DNA from: Thermoplasmatota archaeon
Lineage (GTDB): Archaea > Thermoplasmatota > Thermoplasmata > Thermoplasmatales > GCA-001856825
Reading direction: 5' to 3'
Assembly (NCBI GenBank): GCA_023381415.1
Contig: JAMCUN010000007.1
Coordinates: forward strand, 1-64,000
DNA: 64,000 nucleotides
Numbering within the stretch: position 1 is the stretch's first letter; the number at the start of each line of letters is the position of its first letter. The position numbers and the translations under genes are program-made. Shown piece by piece: positions 18,103-26,263 of the stretch. The notes beneath the pieces are model-generated. The model had not been told where the DNA came from. It ran no database searches and saw nothing but the letters and a program-made list of their open reading frames with translations.

Positions 18103-19506
18103 TTACTTCGAAGTCTCTTCCGTTCGCTTCGGGATGTTCTTGTCCAGGCCGGACAAGCTGAGCGCCTTTGTCTCAAATCCCTTTCTCTGCCATAGTATCG
18201 TCATTGCAAGAGAGATGACGAAGACGACCATCACTATAGCGGCAGAACCGTTGAAGGGGAAGCCGTTGTCCGCAAGAAATGTCAGTAAACCAGTTATTAC
18301 TCCCGCGCTTACCCAGACCACGAATCTGACGACGGATACGTAGGTACCTCTTTTGAGGGTGGGGAAGAGTTCAGGTTCAAGCATCCCCCTTGATGCCCAT
18401 GTGATCTCTCCAGGTATGAACAGGATGGTCATTATTGCCACAAGCAAGAATCCCGTCACCGCTCCAGTTACAGCCTCGTATATCCACAGTATAGCCCAGA
18501 ATCCTACAAGTATCCCGTAGGAGAATATAGTGAACGTCTTCCTGCTGACCCTGTCCACAAACAGCAGTCCAGCAACAACTCCCACAACTGCCATCGTTAG
18601 TCCTCCGATCAGGGGGATGGTCGCCGCCAAAATGCCATTAGTGCCGTAGAAATAGTCGTATCCCACCCCGTAGGAGAAGTAAACGAACGCAACGTCCTGA
18701 GCCACTCCTATGAGTATAAGGATGAGGAATCTCATTGGCAACCCTACTGATACCTTGACTTTTTCAGTATTACCGTCCTGTCCTACCCATGCATCTTCAA
18801 CATCGGAAGTGGTACCCCCCTTTATGGCGGTCCAAGGGGCAGACTCAGACATAAGTCTCCAGGCTATCGCTAGGGCGACCAAAGGGGCAAAGAACAAGAG
18901 TCCCAGTGCTATGTCGGTCGCAGTCATTGAAAAGCCTAGAAGAAGAGGTATGAACGTGATACCTACGCCGATATTTCCGAAATTCTGTACTATCACGAGC
19001 GAACGTCCTCTTTTTTTGGCTGGAACGGCTTCTGCCATCATAGAGAGTATTGGCGTTTCTAGCCCTATTGCCGCCATTCCTATCAGGATGAATGAAATGA
19101 TCAGTGTTACAAGGTAGACAAGTGAGGAATGGGAGGTCATCTGCCCTGCCAGATATATTGCTATGCCGACCACGATCATTGCAGATGTTATCATGAAGGA
19201 GCCCTTTCTTCCAATCCTGTCTGCGAGTCCGCCTGACAGCAAAGCTCCGACTCCTCCTGCGATGTATGGAAGACTCAACCCCAGGAAGGCATACTTAGAC
19301 GGAATTACCCCTCCAATAGCAAACACGGGACCGTAGCTTTCTGCCACGCCGTACACAAGCATTCCCATTGCCAGAGCTACAAAAACCGCCCAGGGGTATT
19401 TCATCCCGCTCTTTTCACCAGAACTCTCAGATAAATTTTGGTTGGATGATGACGTCAATGGTTCTATAGCGGGATTAGAATTATTTACGCTATTTGGTTG
19501 AACCAT
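18103..19506 (-). CDS. MFS transporter
   Basis: The 467-residue product has about 35 polar, Ser/Asn-rich N-terminal residues and then twelve membrane helices. The motif GGLADRIGRKGSFM follows helix 2, and PAKKRGRSLVIVQ lies after the helix 4-5 region, as in sugar and organic-acid porters of acidophilic archaea. The substrate is unknown. The TATA-like TATTTATAACT lies 25-30 bases upstream of the ATG. It is separate from the previous MFS gene by about 100 bases. Confidence 0.83.
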   Translation of the reverse strand: MVQPNSVNNSNPAIEPLTSSSNQNLSESSGEKSGMKYPWAVFVALAMGMLVYGVAESYGPVFAIGGVIPSKYAFLGLSLPYIAGGVGALLSGGLADRIGRKGSFMITSAMIVVGIAIYLAGQMTSHSSLVYLVTLIISFILIGMAAIGLETPILSMMAEAVPAKKRGRSLVIVQNFGNIGVGITFIPLLLGFSMTATDIALGLLFFAPLVALAIAWRLMSESAPWTAIKGGTTSDVEDAWVGQDGNTEKVKVSVGLPMRFLILILIGVAQDVAFVYFSYGVGYDYFYGTNGILAATIPLIGGLTMAVVGVVAGLLFVDRVSRKTFTIFSYGILVGFWAILWIYEAVTGAVTGFLLVAIMTILFIPGEITWASRGMLEPELFPTLKRGTYVSVVRFVVWVSAGVITGLLTFLADNGFPFNGSAAIVMVVFVISLAMTILWQRKGFETKALSLSGLDKNIPKRTEETSK

Positions 19507-19710
19507 CGAGTGATGTATAAGTATAGTTATAAATACGTTTTCTCATACCAAGCATGTGGAAAAAGGAGACATGTTTTACTACCTAAATGACCTATCTAAA
19601 ACAATAATTATTTCAAGCTAAATATTCAATTAAAAAATAATGTTCTACATTTTGCAATCAGTCAATTATCTCGCACAATTTTAATTTAGTTTGTCGCTAT
19701 CCAAACATAG
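19507..19710. promoter_or_regulatory. A/T-rich divergent promoter region
   Basis: This gap separates the MFS transporter (left) from the ABC-PRTase fusion (right). It is strongly A/T-rich. TATTTATAA around 19525-19535 serves the left gene; TTTTAATTTAG around 19678-19690 lies about 25 bases before the ATG at 19711. No ORF is credible here. Confidence 0.45.
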
Positions 19711-21972
19711 ATGAAGGAAGCGGTGAAAATCTCTGATCTTTCCTTTAGGTTTCCCACGATAACAGGCAAGGAGAAGGAGTATACGCTTAAGAAAGTGAAC
19801 CTGAAAGTCATGAGGGGGGAGGTATTTGGGATCACCGGAGGGACGGGTTCAGGGAAGAGCACGCTCTGTTATGTCATTGCAGGACTGATTCCGCATCAGC
19901 TTAAGATACCACAGGACCAGCTGGAGGACCATATAAAAGGGAGTGTCCAGATACTGGGGGAAAGAGTTGTTGGATATTCAGGATCAGGTAAGGAAAGAAG
20001 GATGGAAATCAGGAGCATAAGGGAGGGGACCGTCGGGTTTGTTAAGCAGGAGCCTGACAGTTATTTCTCGAAGAGGCCCGTGATCGAAGAACTCTCCTAC
20101 AATCTCGACAAACTGAATCTTACCCGAAGGCAGAAGGAGGAGAGGATAAAGGAGGCGTTGAGGGTGGTGAAGATGGAAGGAATTTTCAAGCTCGCATCCA
20201 GTCTCACCCCTTCAGAGCTGTCGAATGGGGAGCAGCAGAGGCTCGTAATAGCTAGTTACCTTGCGATGAAACCGGACATCCTAATACTGGATGAACCTAC
20301 GTCTGACCTTGACCCAGTTGGGAAGGGGGAGGTGGTTGACGCCATTCTTGCAATGAAAAAGGACAGCGGTATCACTATCATTTTGGTGGAACAAGACCCG
20401 GAGACACTGATAAAATTAGCAGACAGAGTGGCAGTGATCAATAAAGGGGAGGTAGTCGTCGTTGACGAGCCGTCCAAGGTATATTCCAGAGGGGATATCA
20501 AGAGATTCATAGACGTACCCGAACTGATGGAGCTTATAGGACCAACCGGGGAGATAGGGGAGAGGTTCGCACCAGAGCGAGTGAAAGGGTTCAAGGTCAG
20601 AAGGAGTGAAAAGGAGAAGGGGAAGGTTCAGCTTCAGATAGATGAGGTGGAATACACATACGAGGATGGTACAAAGGCACTGAACAAGATAAGCATGAAA
20701 ATACATGAGGGGGAGTTCCTTTCTCTGGTCGGGCCGAATGGTTCAGGCAAGAGCACATTCTCAAAGATAGTATCCGGAAACCTTTCCGGATGGAAGGGGA
20801 GCGTTAAGTTTGAAGGTCAGGACATATCGAGGAGAGGGAAGCGGGACAGAGGGAGCGATCACATTGGATACGTATTTCAAAACCCGGATCAGCAGGTCCT
20901 GCAGGGAACAGTCAGGGACGAGATATTCTCAAGACTGAGCATGACTAATTTCGAGAGAGGAAGCTTTCAGGAGATAGCAGAGGAGGCCTTGAGACGGGTG
21001 AACCTGAGGGATAGGATGAACGATGACATCAATGCGCTGAGCAGGGGAGAAAAGAGGAGGCTTGCACTTGCCAGCGTTATTGCCACAAAACCTAAGATGC
21101 TCATTGTGGACGAACCTGCGACCGGACAGGATTACAAGGGTTCGACGGAGATAATGGACCTTTTGGTCGAGCTCAACAACGGAGGGGTGACTGTAATGAT
21201 AATAACGCATGACATGAGGCTCGTAGCTGAGTATACAAGGAGAGCGATTGTCATGAAGGAGGGAAGCATAATATTCGACGGTACACCCGAGGAGCTCTTC
21301 CAGAATGACAGGCTGATGGAGGAATCGTCTCTTGCCCCCCCGCAGCTAGTGAGGATCTCGAGGAAGCTCAAGGACACAGGCGTACTTCAGGACATACTTC
21401 TCAATGCAAGAGAGTGGCTGGAGCTGTTCCGTTTCGAGAGCGAGAAAAAGAACTTCGTGGCACTTAAATTTGTGGACCTGAAGAGGTACGCGAGGGAACT
21501 TGCCGCTGACATCCTGAAACGCTTCGGAAGGCCAGAGAGCATAGTCTACATAGAGAGGGGCGGGATGGTCATCGGAAGACTGCTCAGCGATTTTCTATCG
21601 GTGAGGAAGGTATACCCTCTGAGGGCCAGTTATTACAACGACGACGGAATTCCAATGACGCACGTCAGGATAACGGACTTTGAATTCACTCTCTCAAAAA
21701 GCGACGGCTTCATCCTGCTGGTTGACGACATTGCGGATACCGGGAAGACTCTCAAGGCTGCAAGCGAAGAGCTTAAGAAAAGAGGCTCCGCAAAGATCGT
21801 CACTGCAACTGTTGTTTACAAGCCACAGTCCATATTCAAGCCCGATGCTTACGTCTACGAAGTAAGCAACAACACATGGATCGTTTTCGATTACGAAGAG
21901 ATAGAGACCCTCTCAAGGTTCATGAGGAAGAACAACAAGGAAGGTCTCAAGTTCATGCAGGAGAATTTCTAG
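19711..21972 (+). CDS. Two ABC ATPase domains (ECF type) fused to a phosphoribosyltransferase domain
   Basis: The 753-residue protein has three parts. ABC1 (about 1-265): Walker A GGTGSGKST (43-51), Q-loop around 112, signature LSNGEQQR (170-177), Walker B LILDEP (191-196), but Q228 in VEQDP where the H-loop histidine is expected. ABC2 (about 305-545): Walker A GPNGSGKST (341-349), signature LSRGEKRR (443-450), Walker B LIVDEP and an intact H-loop ITHD. C-terminal PRTase (about 575-745): VYIERGGMVIGRLLSD and the PRPP loop ILLVDDIADTGKT (668-680), most like xanthine/hypoxanthine PRTases. The ABC pair resembles EcfA1-EcfA2 of energy-coupling-factor importers. No EcfT or S-component gene is nearby. 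Uptake and phosphoribosylation of a nucleobase by one complex is inferred. Confidence 0.85.
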   Translation: MKEAVKISDLSFRFPTITGKEKEYTLKKVNLKVMRGEVFGITGGTGSGKSTLCYVIAGLIPHQLKIPQDQLEDHIKGSVQILGERVVGYSGSGKERRMEIRSIREGTVGFVKQEPDSYFSKRPVIEELSYNLDKLNLTRRQKEERIKEALRVVKMEGIFKLASSLTPSELSNGEQQRLVIASYLAMKPDILILDEPTSDLDPVGKGEVVDAILAMKKDSGITIILVEQDPETLIKLADRVAVINKGEVVVVDEPSKVYSRGDIKRFIDVPELMELIGPTGEIGERFAPERVKGFKVRRSEKEKGKVQLQIDEVEYTYEDGTKALNKISMKIHEGEFLSLVGPNGSGKSTFSKIVSGNLSGWKGSVKFEGQDISRRGKRDRGSDHIGYVFQNPDQQVLQGTVRDEIFSRLSMTNFERGSFQEIAEEALRRVNLRDRMNDDINALSRGEKRRLALASVIATKPKMLIVDEPATGQDYKGSTEIMDLLVELNNGGVTVMIITHDMRLVAEYTRRAIVMKEGSIIFDGTPEELFQNDRLMEESSLAPPQLVRISRKLKDTGVLQDILLNAREWLELFRFESEKKNFVALKFVDLKRYARELAADILKRFGRPESIVYIERGGMVIGRLLSDFLSVRKVYPLRASYYNDDGIPMTHVRITDFEFTLSKSDGFILLVDDIADTGKTLKAASEELKKRGSAKIVTATVVYKPQSIFKPDAYVYEVSNNTWIVFDYEEIETLSRFMRKNNKEGLKFMQENF

Positions 21973-22045
21973 TTCCGTTGATCCACAACCTTGCTTGGGC
22001 CAGAATGATACGTAAAAATAAAAGTAAAGGTATCAATTACGAAGT

Positions 22046-22936
22046 ATGCCAGAGTTAAAAGGAATAATCACGCCAACGGTGACACCGTGGAAGGGGGACA
22101 CAATTGACTATGATGCAGTTGATGCCCTGATGGATTTCCTCTCGAAGATAGGTGTGTCTGGGGTCTTTCCAATGGGATCGACGGGTGCCACTCCAATCAT
22201 ATCGGTTGAGCAGCACGTGAAGGTGCTTGAATATTTCATGGACAAGAAGAAACCGAACATGTTCTTCATGGGAGGAATAGGGAGGAATGCAGTTGAAGAT
22301 ACCCTCACGATGGGACTTTACGCAAAAGAACTCGGGGTTGATGCAGTCTCTATAGTGACACCATACTATCTCAGGATGTCGCAGGAGTCGATATACAGAT
22401 ACTACGAGAGGCTGCTATCCCAGATTGACATTCCAGTTCTGATATACAACATTCCCCAGAACACAAACAACAGCATTGAACCACAGACAGTCCTAAGACT
22501 GAAGAGACAGTTCAGCCAGGTGGCGGGCATCAAGGACAGCAGCGGGAACTTTTCAAATTTCATGACGATGATAGACGTGGTCGGCAGGGAGATAAAGGTG
22601 CTTCAGGGACAGGATGACCTTCTCCTTCCCTCACTCGCGATGGGAGCGGCCGGGGGAATAAACGGCACATCCAACTTCTCTGATCTGTCCGTGAGAGTGT
22701 TCAACGAATTCCAGAGCGGCAATTTCGCTTCAGCAAGGAAGATCCAGGCAGTTCTCTCGGAACTGAAGAAGCTGACCAATTCCCTGGAGTTCCCTCAGGG
22801 CCCGCTTGCTGGATTCATAGAGATGGTCTACCATAGGGAGACGGAGAGTCCGTACCCGCTGAAGGATATAGACCCGGAATCAAGGAAGAACTTCGGCGCA
22901 AAGGCAATGGAGATTTTGAAAAAGATAGAGACGTAA
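22046..22936 (+). CDS. DapA-family aldolase, probable 2-keto-3-deoxygluconate aldolase
   Basis: The 296-residue TIM-barrel protein has the Schiff-base lysine K163 in GIKDSSG, the catalytic tyrosine Y134 in IYNIPQ, and GSTGAT (44-49) as the substrate carboxylate loop. In Thermoplasma and Picrophilus, proteins of this family are the KDG aldolases of the non-phosphorylated Entner-Doudoroff pathway, which split KDG to pyruvate and glyceraldehyde. That role is preferred over dihydrodipicolinate synthase but is not certain. It starts 73 bases after the fusion gene. Confidence 0.75.
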   Translation: MPELKGIITPTVTPWKGDTIDYDAVDALMDFLSKIGVSGVFPMGSTGATPIISVEQHVKVLEYFMDKKKPNMFFMGGIGRNAVEDTLTMGLYAKELGVDAVSIVTPYYLRMSQESIYRYYERLLSQIDIPVLIYNIPQNTNNSIEPQTVLRLKRQFSQVAGIKDSSGNFSNFMTMIDVVGREIKVLQGQDDLLLPSLAMGAAGGINGTSNFSDLSVRVFNEFQSGNFASARKIQAVLSELKKLTNSLEFPQGPLAGFIEMVYHRETESPYPLKDIDPESRKNFGAKAMEILKKIET

Positions 22937-22967
22937 TCTATAAGTTTTAGGTGGGATATCAGAAGAC

Positions 22968-23225
22968 ATGGAATCATACGGCGAGGCAGACAGGGTGGAG
23001 GATCTGAGGACACTCAACTGCGGAGAGCCGTACATATACATAAAGGGCGCAATCAGGCTCGCTTCCAGGGAGCTGAAACCTGGCCAGATCCTGATGCTGA
23101 TTGTCCCAAAGGAAAAGTGGGTACTTCAGGATGAGACATTCAACACAATCTTGGAAACTAGCAAGTTCGAGGTAGTAGAGAGCAGATACGATCTCAATGT
23201 GGTCCATAAGCTGAGGAAGCAGTAG
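22968..23225 (+). CDS. TusA/SirA-like small protein
   Basis: The 85-residue product has the TusA-like pattern: DLRTLNCGEPYIYIKGAIRL with the single conserved cysteine near the N-terminus, then LKPGQILMLIV, and a closing region without the usual GxxF end. TusA relatives carry sulfur as a persulfide to thiolation or cofactor pathways. A short product follows 2 bases later, suggesting an operon. Similarity is moderate. Confidence 0.6.
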   Translation: MESYGEADRVEDLRTLNCGEPYIYIKGAIRLASRELKPGQILMLIVPKEKWVLQDETFNTILETSKFEVVESRYDLNVVHKLRKQ

Positions 23226-23227
23226 AG

Positions 23228-23542
23228 ATGAGATGCTATCTTTTCATGGTGAGTTTCACTGCGACTGACAGATCGACAATATGCGTGCTAGAGGACAAGA
23301 TAAAGCAGGCTCTCGAGGAGTTCATTGATGTGGACCCATCAGACAGGTGGACAGTAGAAGAGCTTATTTCCAGGTTTGCAAGAAAGGAAGCTGTTACGAA
23401 GGATGACGTGACTGTGGGATACGTGTTGCTATCGTCCCAGGAAAGGTCTGTGGAAGTGAGCCTCAAAGAGGAAGGGGCGGGCAACATCATTGGGGGACTG
23501 AAGGAAATTACTGAGAAGCACGGGTTCAAGTTCTTGAACTGA
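23228..23542 (+). CDS. Small conserved-looking protein of unknown function
   Basis: The 104-residue product is not recognised. It has an alternating strand-helix pattern (YLFMVSFTATDR, a helix around 22-35, VGYVLLSSQERSVEVSLKEE, and a final helix), compatible with a small alpha/beta ferredoxin-like fold. It starts 2 bases after the TusA-like gene and probably belongs with it. Its last 17 bases overlap the convergent HAD gene. Confidence 0.5.
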   Translation: MRCYLFMVSFTATDRSTICVLEDKIKQALEEFIDVDPSDRWTVEELISRFARKEAVTKDDVTVGYVLLSSQERSVEVSLKEEGAGNIIGGLKEITEKHGFKFLN

Positions 23543-24158
23543 ATAAATCTAGCAGGTCATCGAAGCTGTTAGCCACCTCATAATCGCCTTCAAAGTCGAA
23601 GTCACTCTTTTTTCCAAGCCCGAAGCTTACCCATACTGCCATTGTTCCAGCATCCATTGCGCTCCTGACATCGCTCGCTCTGTCCCCTATGTAATACACC
23701 TGATCAGGTTTCCTCCCGGATTCTGCAAGTATGTACTTCAATCCTTCAACCTTGTTCTCAATAGGGAGGTCTCCGCCCACTATGTACTTGAAATGAACAC
23801 CAGGGAAGAATCTCTTAACGATCTCCTCTGTGAGTCCCTTATTCTTAAGGGTAAGAATTCCGAGATCGTTATCCTTCTGCAGTTCTCTGAGGACGGTAGG
23901 GGAGTTGACGATCGGTTTGGTATCGAGTTCAAAGGTATTGAGATAGCAGTCAACGTACTGCCTCATAATGAGAGGCAAATCAGCCTCCTTTACTCCGCTT
24001 CTAACGAGAATCTGCGTCAGCTTTAGAACCCCTATGTACCTGGAAACATCAGATAGACCATAACCTAATTTCCCAGCAGATTCCTCGAGGCATCTGGTTA
24101 TGGACCTCTCGGAGTCTATGAGGGTACCGTCCATGTCAAATACCAGCAGGAATCGCAT
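23526..24158 (-). CDS. HAD-superfamily phosphatase (Gph/PpaX-like)
   Basis: From the ATG at 24158 the protein has 210 residues and begins with FLLVFDMDGTLIDSE (nucleophile Asp in DMDGT). Motif II is LGILTLKNKG, the motif III lysine is in IENKVEGL, and motif IV is YIGDRASDVRSAM. The cap is the small helical type seen in phosphoglycolate and pyrophosphate phosphatases. An upstream ATG at 24188 is open but adds ten residues before the usual start. A TTTAT box lies about 25 bases upstream of the ATG at 24158. Confidence 0.83.
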   Translation of the reverse strand: MRFLLVFDMDGTLIDSERSITRCLEESAGKLGYGLSDVSRYIGVLKLTQILVRSGVKEADLPLIMRQYVDCYLNTFELDTKPIVNSPTVLRELQKDNDLGILTLKNKGLTEEIVKRFFPGVHFKYIVGGDLPIENKVEGLKYILAESGRKPDQVYYIGDRASDVRSAMDAGTMAVWVSFGLGKKSDFDFEGDYEVANSFDDLLDLFSSRT

Positions 24159-24258
24159 GAGACGCAATCCTATTCTATGATAAATCAATACTTGTATCGT
24201 AGAACTGTACTGAAAAGGTTATTAACTTTACTATAATAACCTAAGAAGGTGGAATAAG

Positions 24259-24918
24259 ATGGCTTTACTAAAGGACAAGGATAAGCAGTACCTGAAGGAC
24301 GAATTCGAGAAGAACCTCAAGAATGAGGTGAAATTATACGTGTTTACCTCGGAAGAGGATTGCCAATATTGCGATCAAACTGTAGAGATTGCCAGGGAAC
24401 TCCAGGAAACATCTGACCTGATAAAGGTGGAGAAACTTGGACTGGATTCGGAGAAGGCAAAAAAATGGGGAATAGAAAAGGCACCGACAACAGTCGTTAC
24501 TACAAATGGCGGAACGGAAAACGCGAGGATAAAGTACATTGGTATACCCATGGGCTACGAATTCTCGTCGCTGGTCGAGGACATAAGGAGGATTTCCAGG
24601 AACGATCCAGAACTGGAACCGGCGATCCAGAAAAAGCTGGAGGAGATAGACGAACCGGTTACAATCCGGGTTTTCGTGACTCCCACCTGCCCTTACTGTC
24701 CTAAAGCAGTAGGCACAGCCCACAGGTTTGCGCTTGCTAACAAGAATATAACGGGAGAGATGGTAGAGGCTACTGAGTTCCCCGCATGGGCAGACGAATG
24801 GGGCGTATCTTCAGTGCCACACATCGTGATAAACGGGGACGTCCAGTTCGTTGGAGCGTATCCGGACGAAAACTTCGTCGACTACGTTCTAGAGGCGTAC
24901 AAGAAAAAGAGCAACTGA
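24259..24918 (+). CDS. Protein disulfide oxidoreductase (double thioredoxin fold)
   Basis: The 219-residue product has two thioredoxin-like modules, each with a CxxC site: C35-QY-C38 and C144-PY-C147. The cis-prolines are in KAPTTVV and SSVPHIVI. This is the archaeal PDO layout, which forms, reduces and isomerises protein disulfides in the cytosol together with a thioredoxin reductase. The start is an ATG preceded by a GGTGG ribosome-binding site. Confidence 0.88.
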   Translation: MALLKDKDKQYLKDEFEKNLKNEVKLYVFTSEEDCQYCDQTVEIARELQETSDLIKVEKLGLDSEKAKKWGIEKAPTTVVTTNGGTENARIKYIGIPMGYEFSSLVEDIRRISRNDPELEPAIQKKLEEIDEPVTIRVFVTPTCPYCPKAVGTAHRFALANKNITGEMVEATEFPAWADEWGVSSVPHIVINGDVQFVGAYPDENFVDYVLEAYKKKSN

Positions 24919-24973
24919 ACGGACAGGCGAAAATCGCAAATTTTTAATCCTCCGGAGCATGGAGAGGAAGATA

Positions 24974-25047
24974 GGGGCCGTAGCTTAGCCCGGTAGAGCG
25001 CCTGGCTCATAACCAGGTGGTCATCGGTTCAAACCCGATCGGCCCCA
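24974..25047 (+). tRNA. tRNA with CAT anticodon (elongator Met, or Ile2)
   Basis: A 74-base tRNA. The acceptor is GGGGCCG/CGGCCCC, the anticodon arm is CCTGG-CTCATAA-CCAGG with CAT, and the T arm is ATCGG-TTCAAAC-CCGAT. The discriminator is A. It lacks the three consecutive G:C pairs at the anticodon stem expected of initiator tRNA, so elongator Met is likely, but a modified-C34 tRNA-Ile cannot be excluded. The convergent methyltransferase gene ends inside the tRNA's 3' part. Confidence 0.93.
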
Positions 25048-26174
25048 CTCCCTTTCTTTGCCCTTTTTTTGAAGATGAATATGTATTCGTGCTTGAAGAC
25101 GTAGAATCCCCCGGCAAGCGCACGGTACCTCCACAACTCTTTATTCTCCCTCTTGGCCCTGGTGTCTTCGAAATTCTTCACGACTATTCCAGTCAGGGTG
25201 TACCCTCTCTTCATGACTATTTCCATTGCATAGAAACCGAGAGGAATCCACTCTCCGTTCTGGTATTTGTCTCCCACCACCATAACAAGGAATCTTCCGT
25301 CTTGCAGGACAGGGTATGTGTTATCTACCACCCTTCCGAACCCCTCAAGGAACTCCTCCATTGACTTGGAACCGGAGAGGTCCCCCTTCTTCTTCCCAAA
25401 CCTTATGATGTCGAAATATGGCGGATGCATAATTATCAGTTGAACCTTGCCAGCACCAGCCCTTCTGCAGAGCCGGGAGAAATCTGTCTTGGTGCTGTCT
25501 CCCGGTTCAACCAGGTATTTAGCCCCAAGCGAATTGGGCTCTGTTCGGATAAGTGAAACAGCCTTTTTCAATGTCGTCTGATTAATCTCCACTCCAATCG
25601 AATTCCTTCCAAGTCGAATGCTCTCGATGATGGTAGTGCCACTACCTGAGAATGGGTCCAGTACCCAGTCTCCCATCTTGGTGAATCTTAGTATGACCTG
25701 GCGGGGAATCTGAGGCACAAAATTTCCCCAGTACCATCCAAGATGTGAGCCGGAAGAATCCCTCCTGTCAAATATCCATAAACTGTCAGTAAGTATTTCC
25801 CCGTATTCCTTCCACCTGTTAAGATTGATATCATTTATTCCATTTGTCCTGCTCTCCGTCAGGGATTTCACCAATCTCCTTGCATAATACTTCCCTCTTT
25901 CAAGCGTCTCCGATTCAAGAATCTGTCTCAGGTCATCCTTGAGGTAGGAGTATGGCGAACGTCCATAGGAGAGTGGAAAGGGGATACCGTCAACTTTCCT
26001 TGAGACATCCCTTATCTTCGCTCTGAAACTGTTCCTGTCGTCTAGGGAGAGCGCTTCCAAGAGCGCTTCTACAATGTAATTGCTACCCATTTGGACCCCA
26101 TATCCCTTCTGTTTGCTCTTTCGTCTTCCTTCTCTGGGCATATGAGGCCTCGTTACCATTGCAGGTTTCATCAT
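25029..26174 (-). CDS. DNA methyltransferase (amino-methylating, N6A or N4C)
   Basis: The 381-residue product carries SAM motif I DPFSGSGTT (173-181), with GVEIN as the acidic strand after it, and catalytic motif IV HPPYFD (250-255). The lead-in WGNFVPQIPRQVILRF and the DPFSGSGTT form are typical of DNA amino-methyltransferases. Here motif I comes before motif IV, with a possible target-recognition region in the N-terminal 140 residues. The start is ATG at 26174; ATG at 26090 is an alternative. It lies 89 bases downstream of the DpnI-like gene on the same strand. Its last 19 bases lie within tRNA-Met. Confidence 0.8.
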   Translation of the reverse strand: MMKPAMVTRPHMPREGRRKSKQKGYGVQMGSNYIVEALLEALSLDDRNSFRAKIRDVSRKVDGIPFPLSYGRSPYSYLKDDLRQILESETLERGKYYARRLVKSLTESRTNGINDINLNRWKEYGEILTDSLWIFDRRDSSGSHLGWYWGNFVPQIPRQVILRFTKMGDWVLDPFSGSGTTIIESIRLGRNSIGVEINQTTLKKAVSLIRTEPNSLGAKYLVEPGDSTKTDFSRLCRRAGAGKVQLIIMHPPYFDIIRFGKKKGDLSGSKSMEEFLEGFGRVVDNTYPVLQDGRFLVMVVGDKYQNGEWIPLGFYAMEIVMKRGYTLTGIVVKNFEDTRAKRENKELWRYRALAGGFYVFKHEYIFIFKKRAKKGSGADRV

Positions 26175-26263
26175 TTTCTTCTATTTTATAATATTCCGCT
26201 GTCTCAAACCTGACTGAACTGAAAGGGAGCAGCCTCTGGGATGAATATCATTATTTTCCACGT

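Noticed and set aside
22046-22936. Dihydrodipicolinate synthase (dapA) for the aldolase gene
   Set aside because: Same fold and lysine, but no lysine-biosynthesis neighbours, and this order uses such proteins as KDG aldolases; kept as an alternative only.
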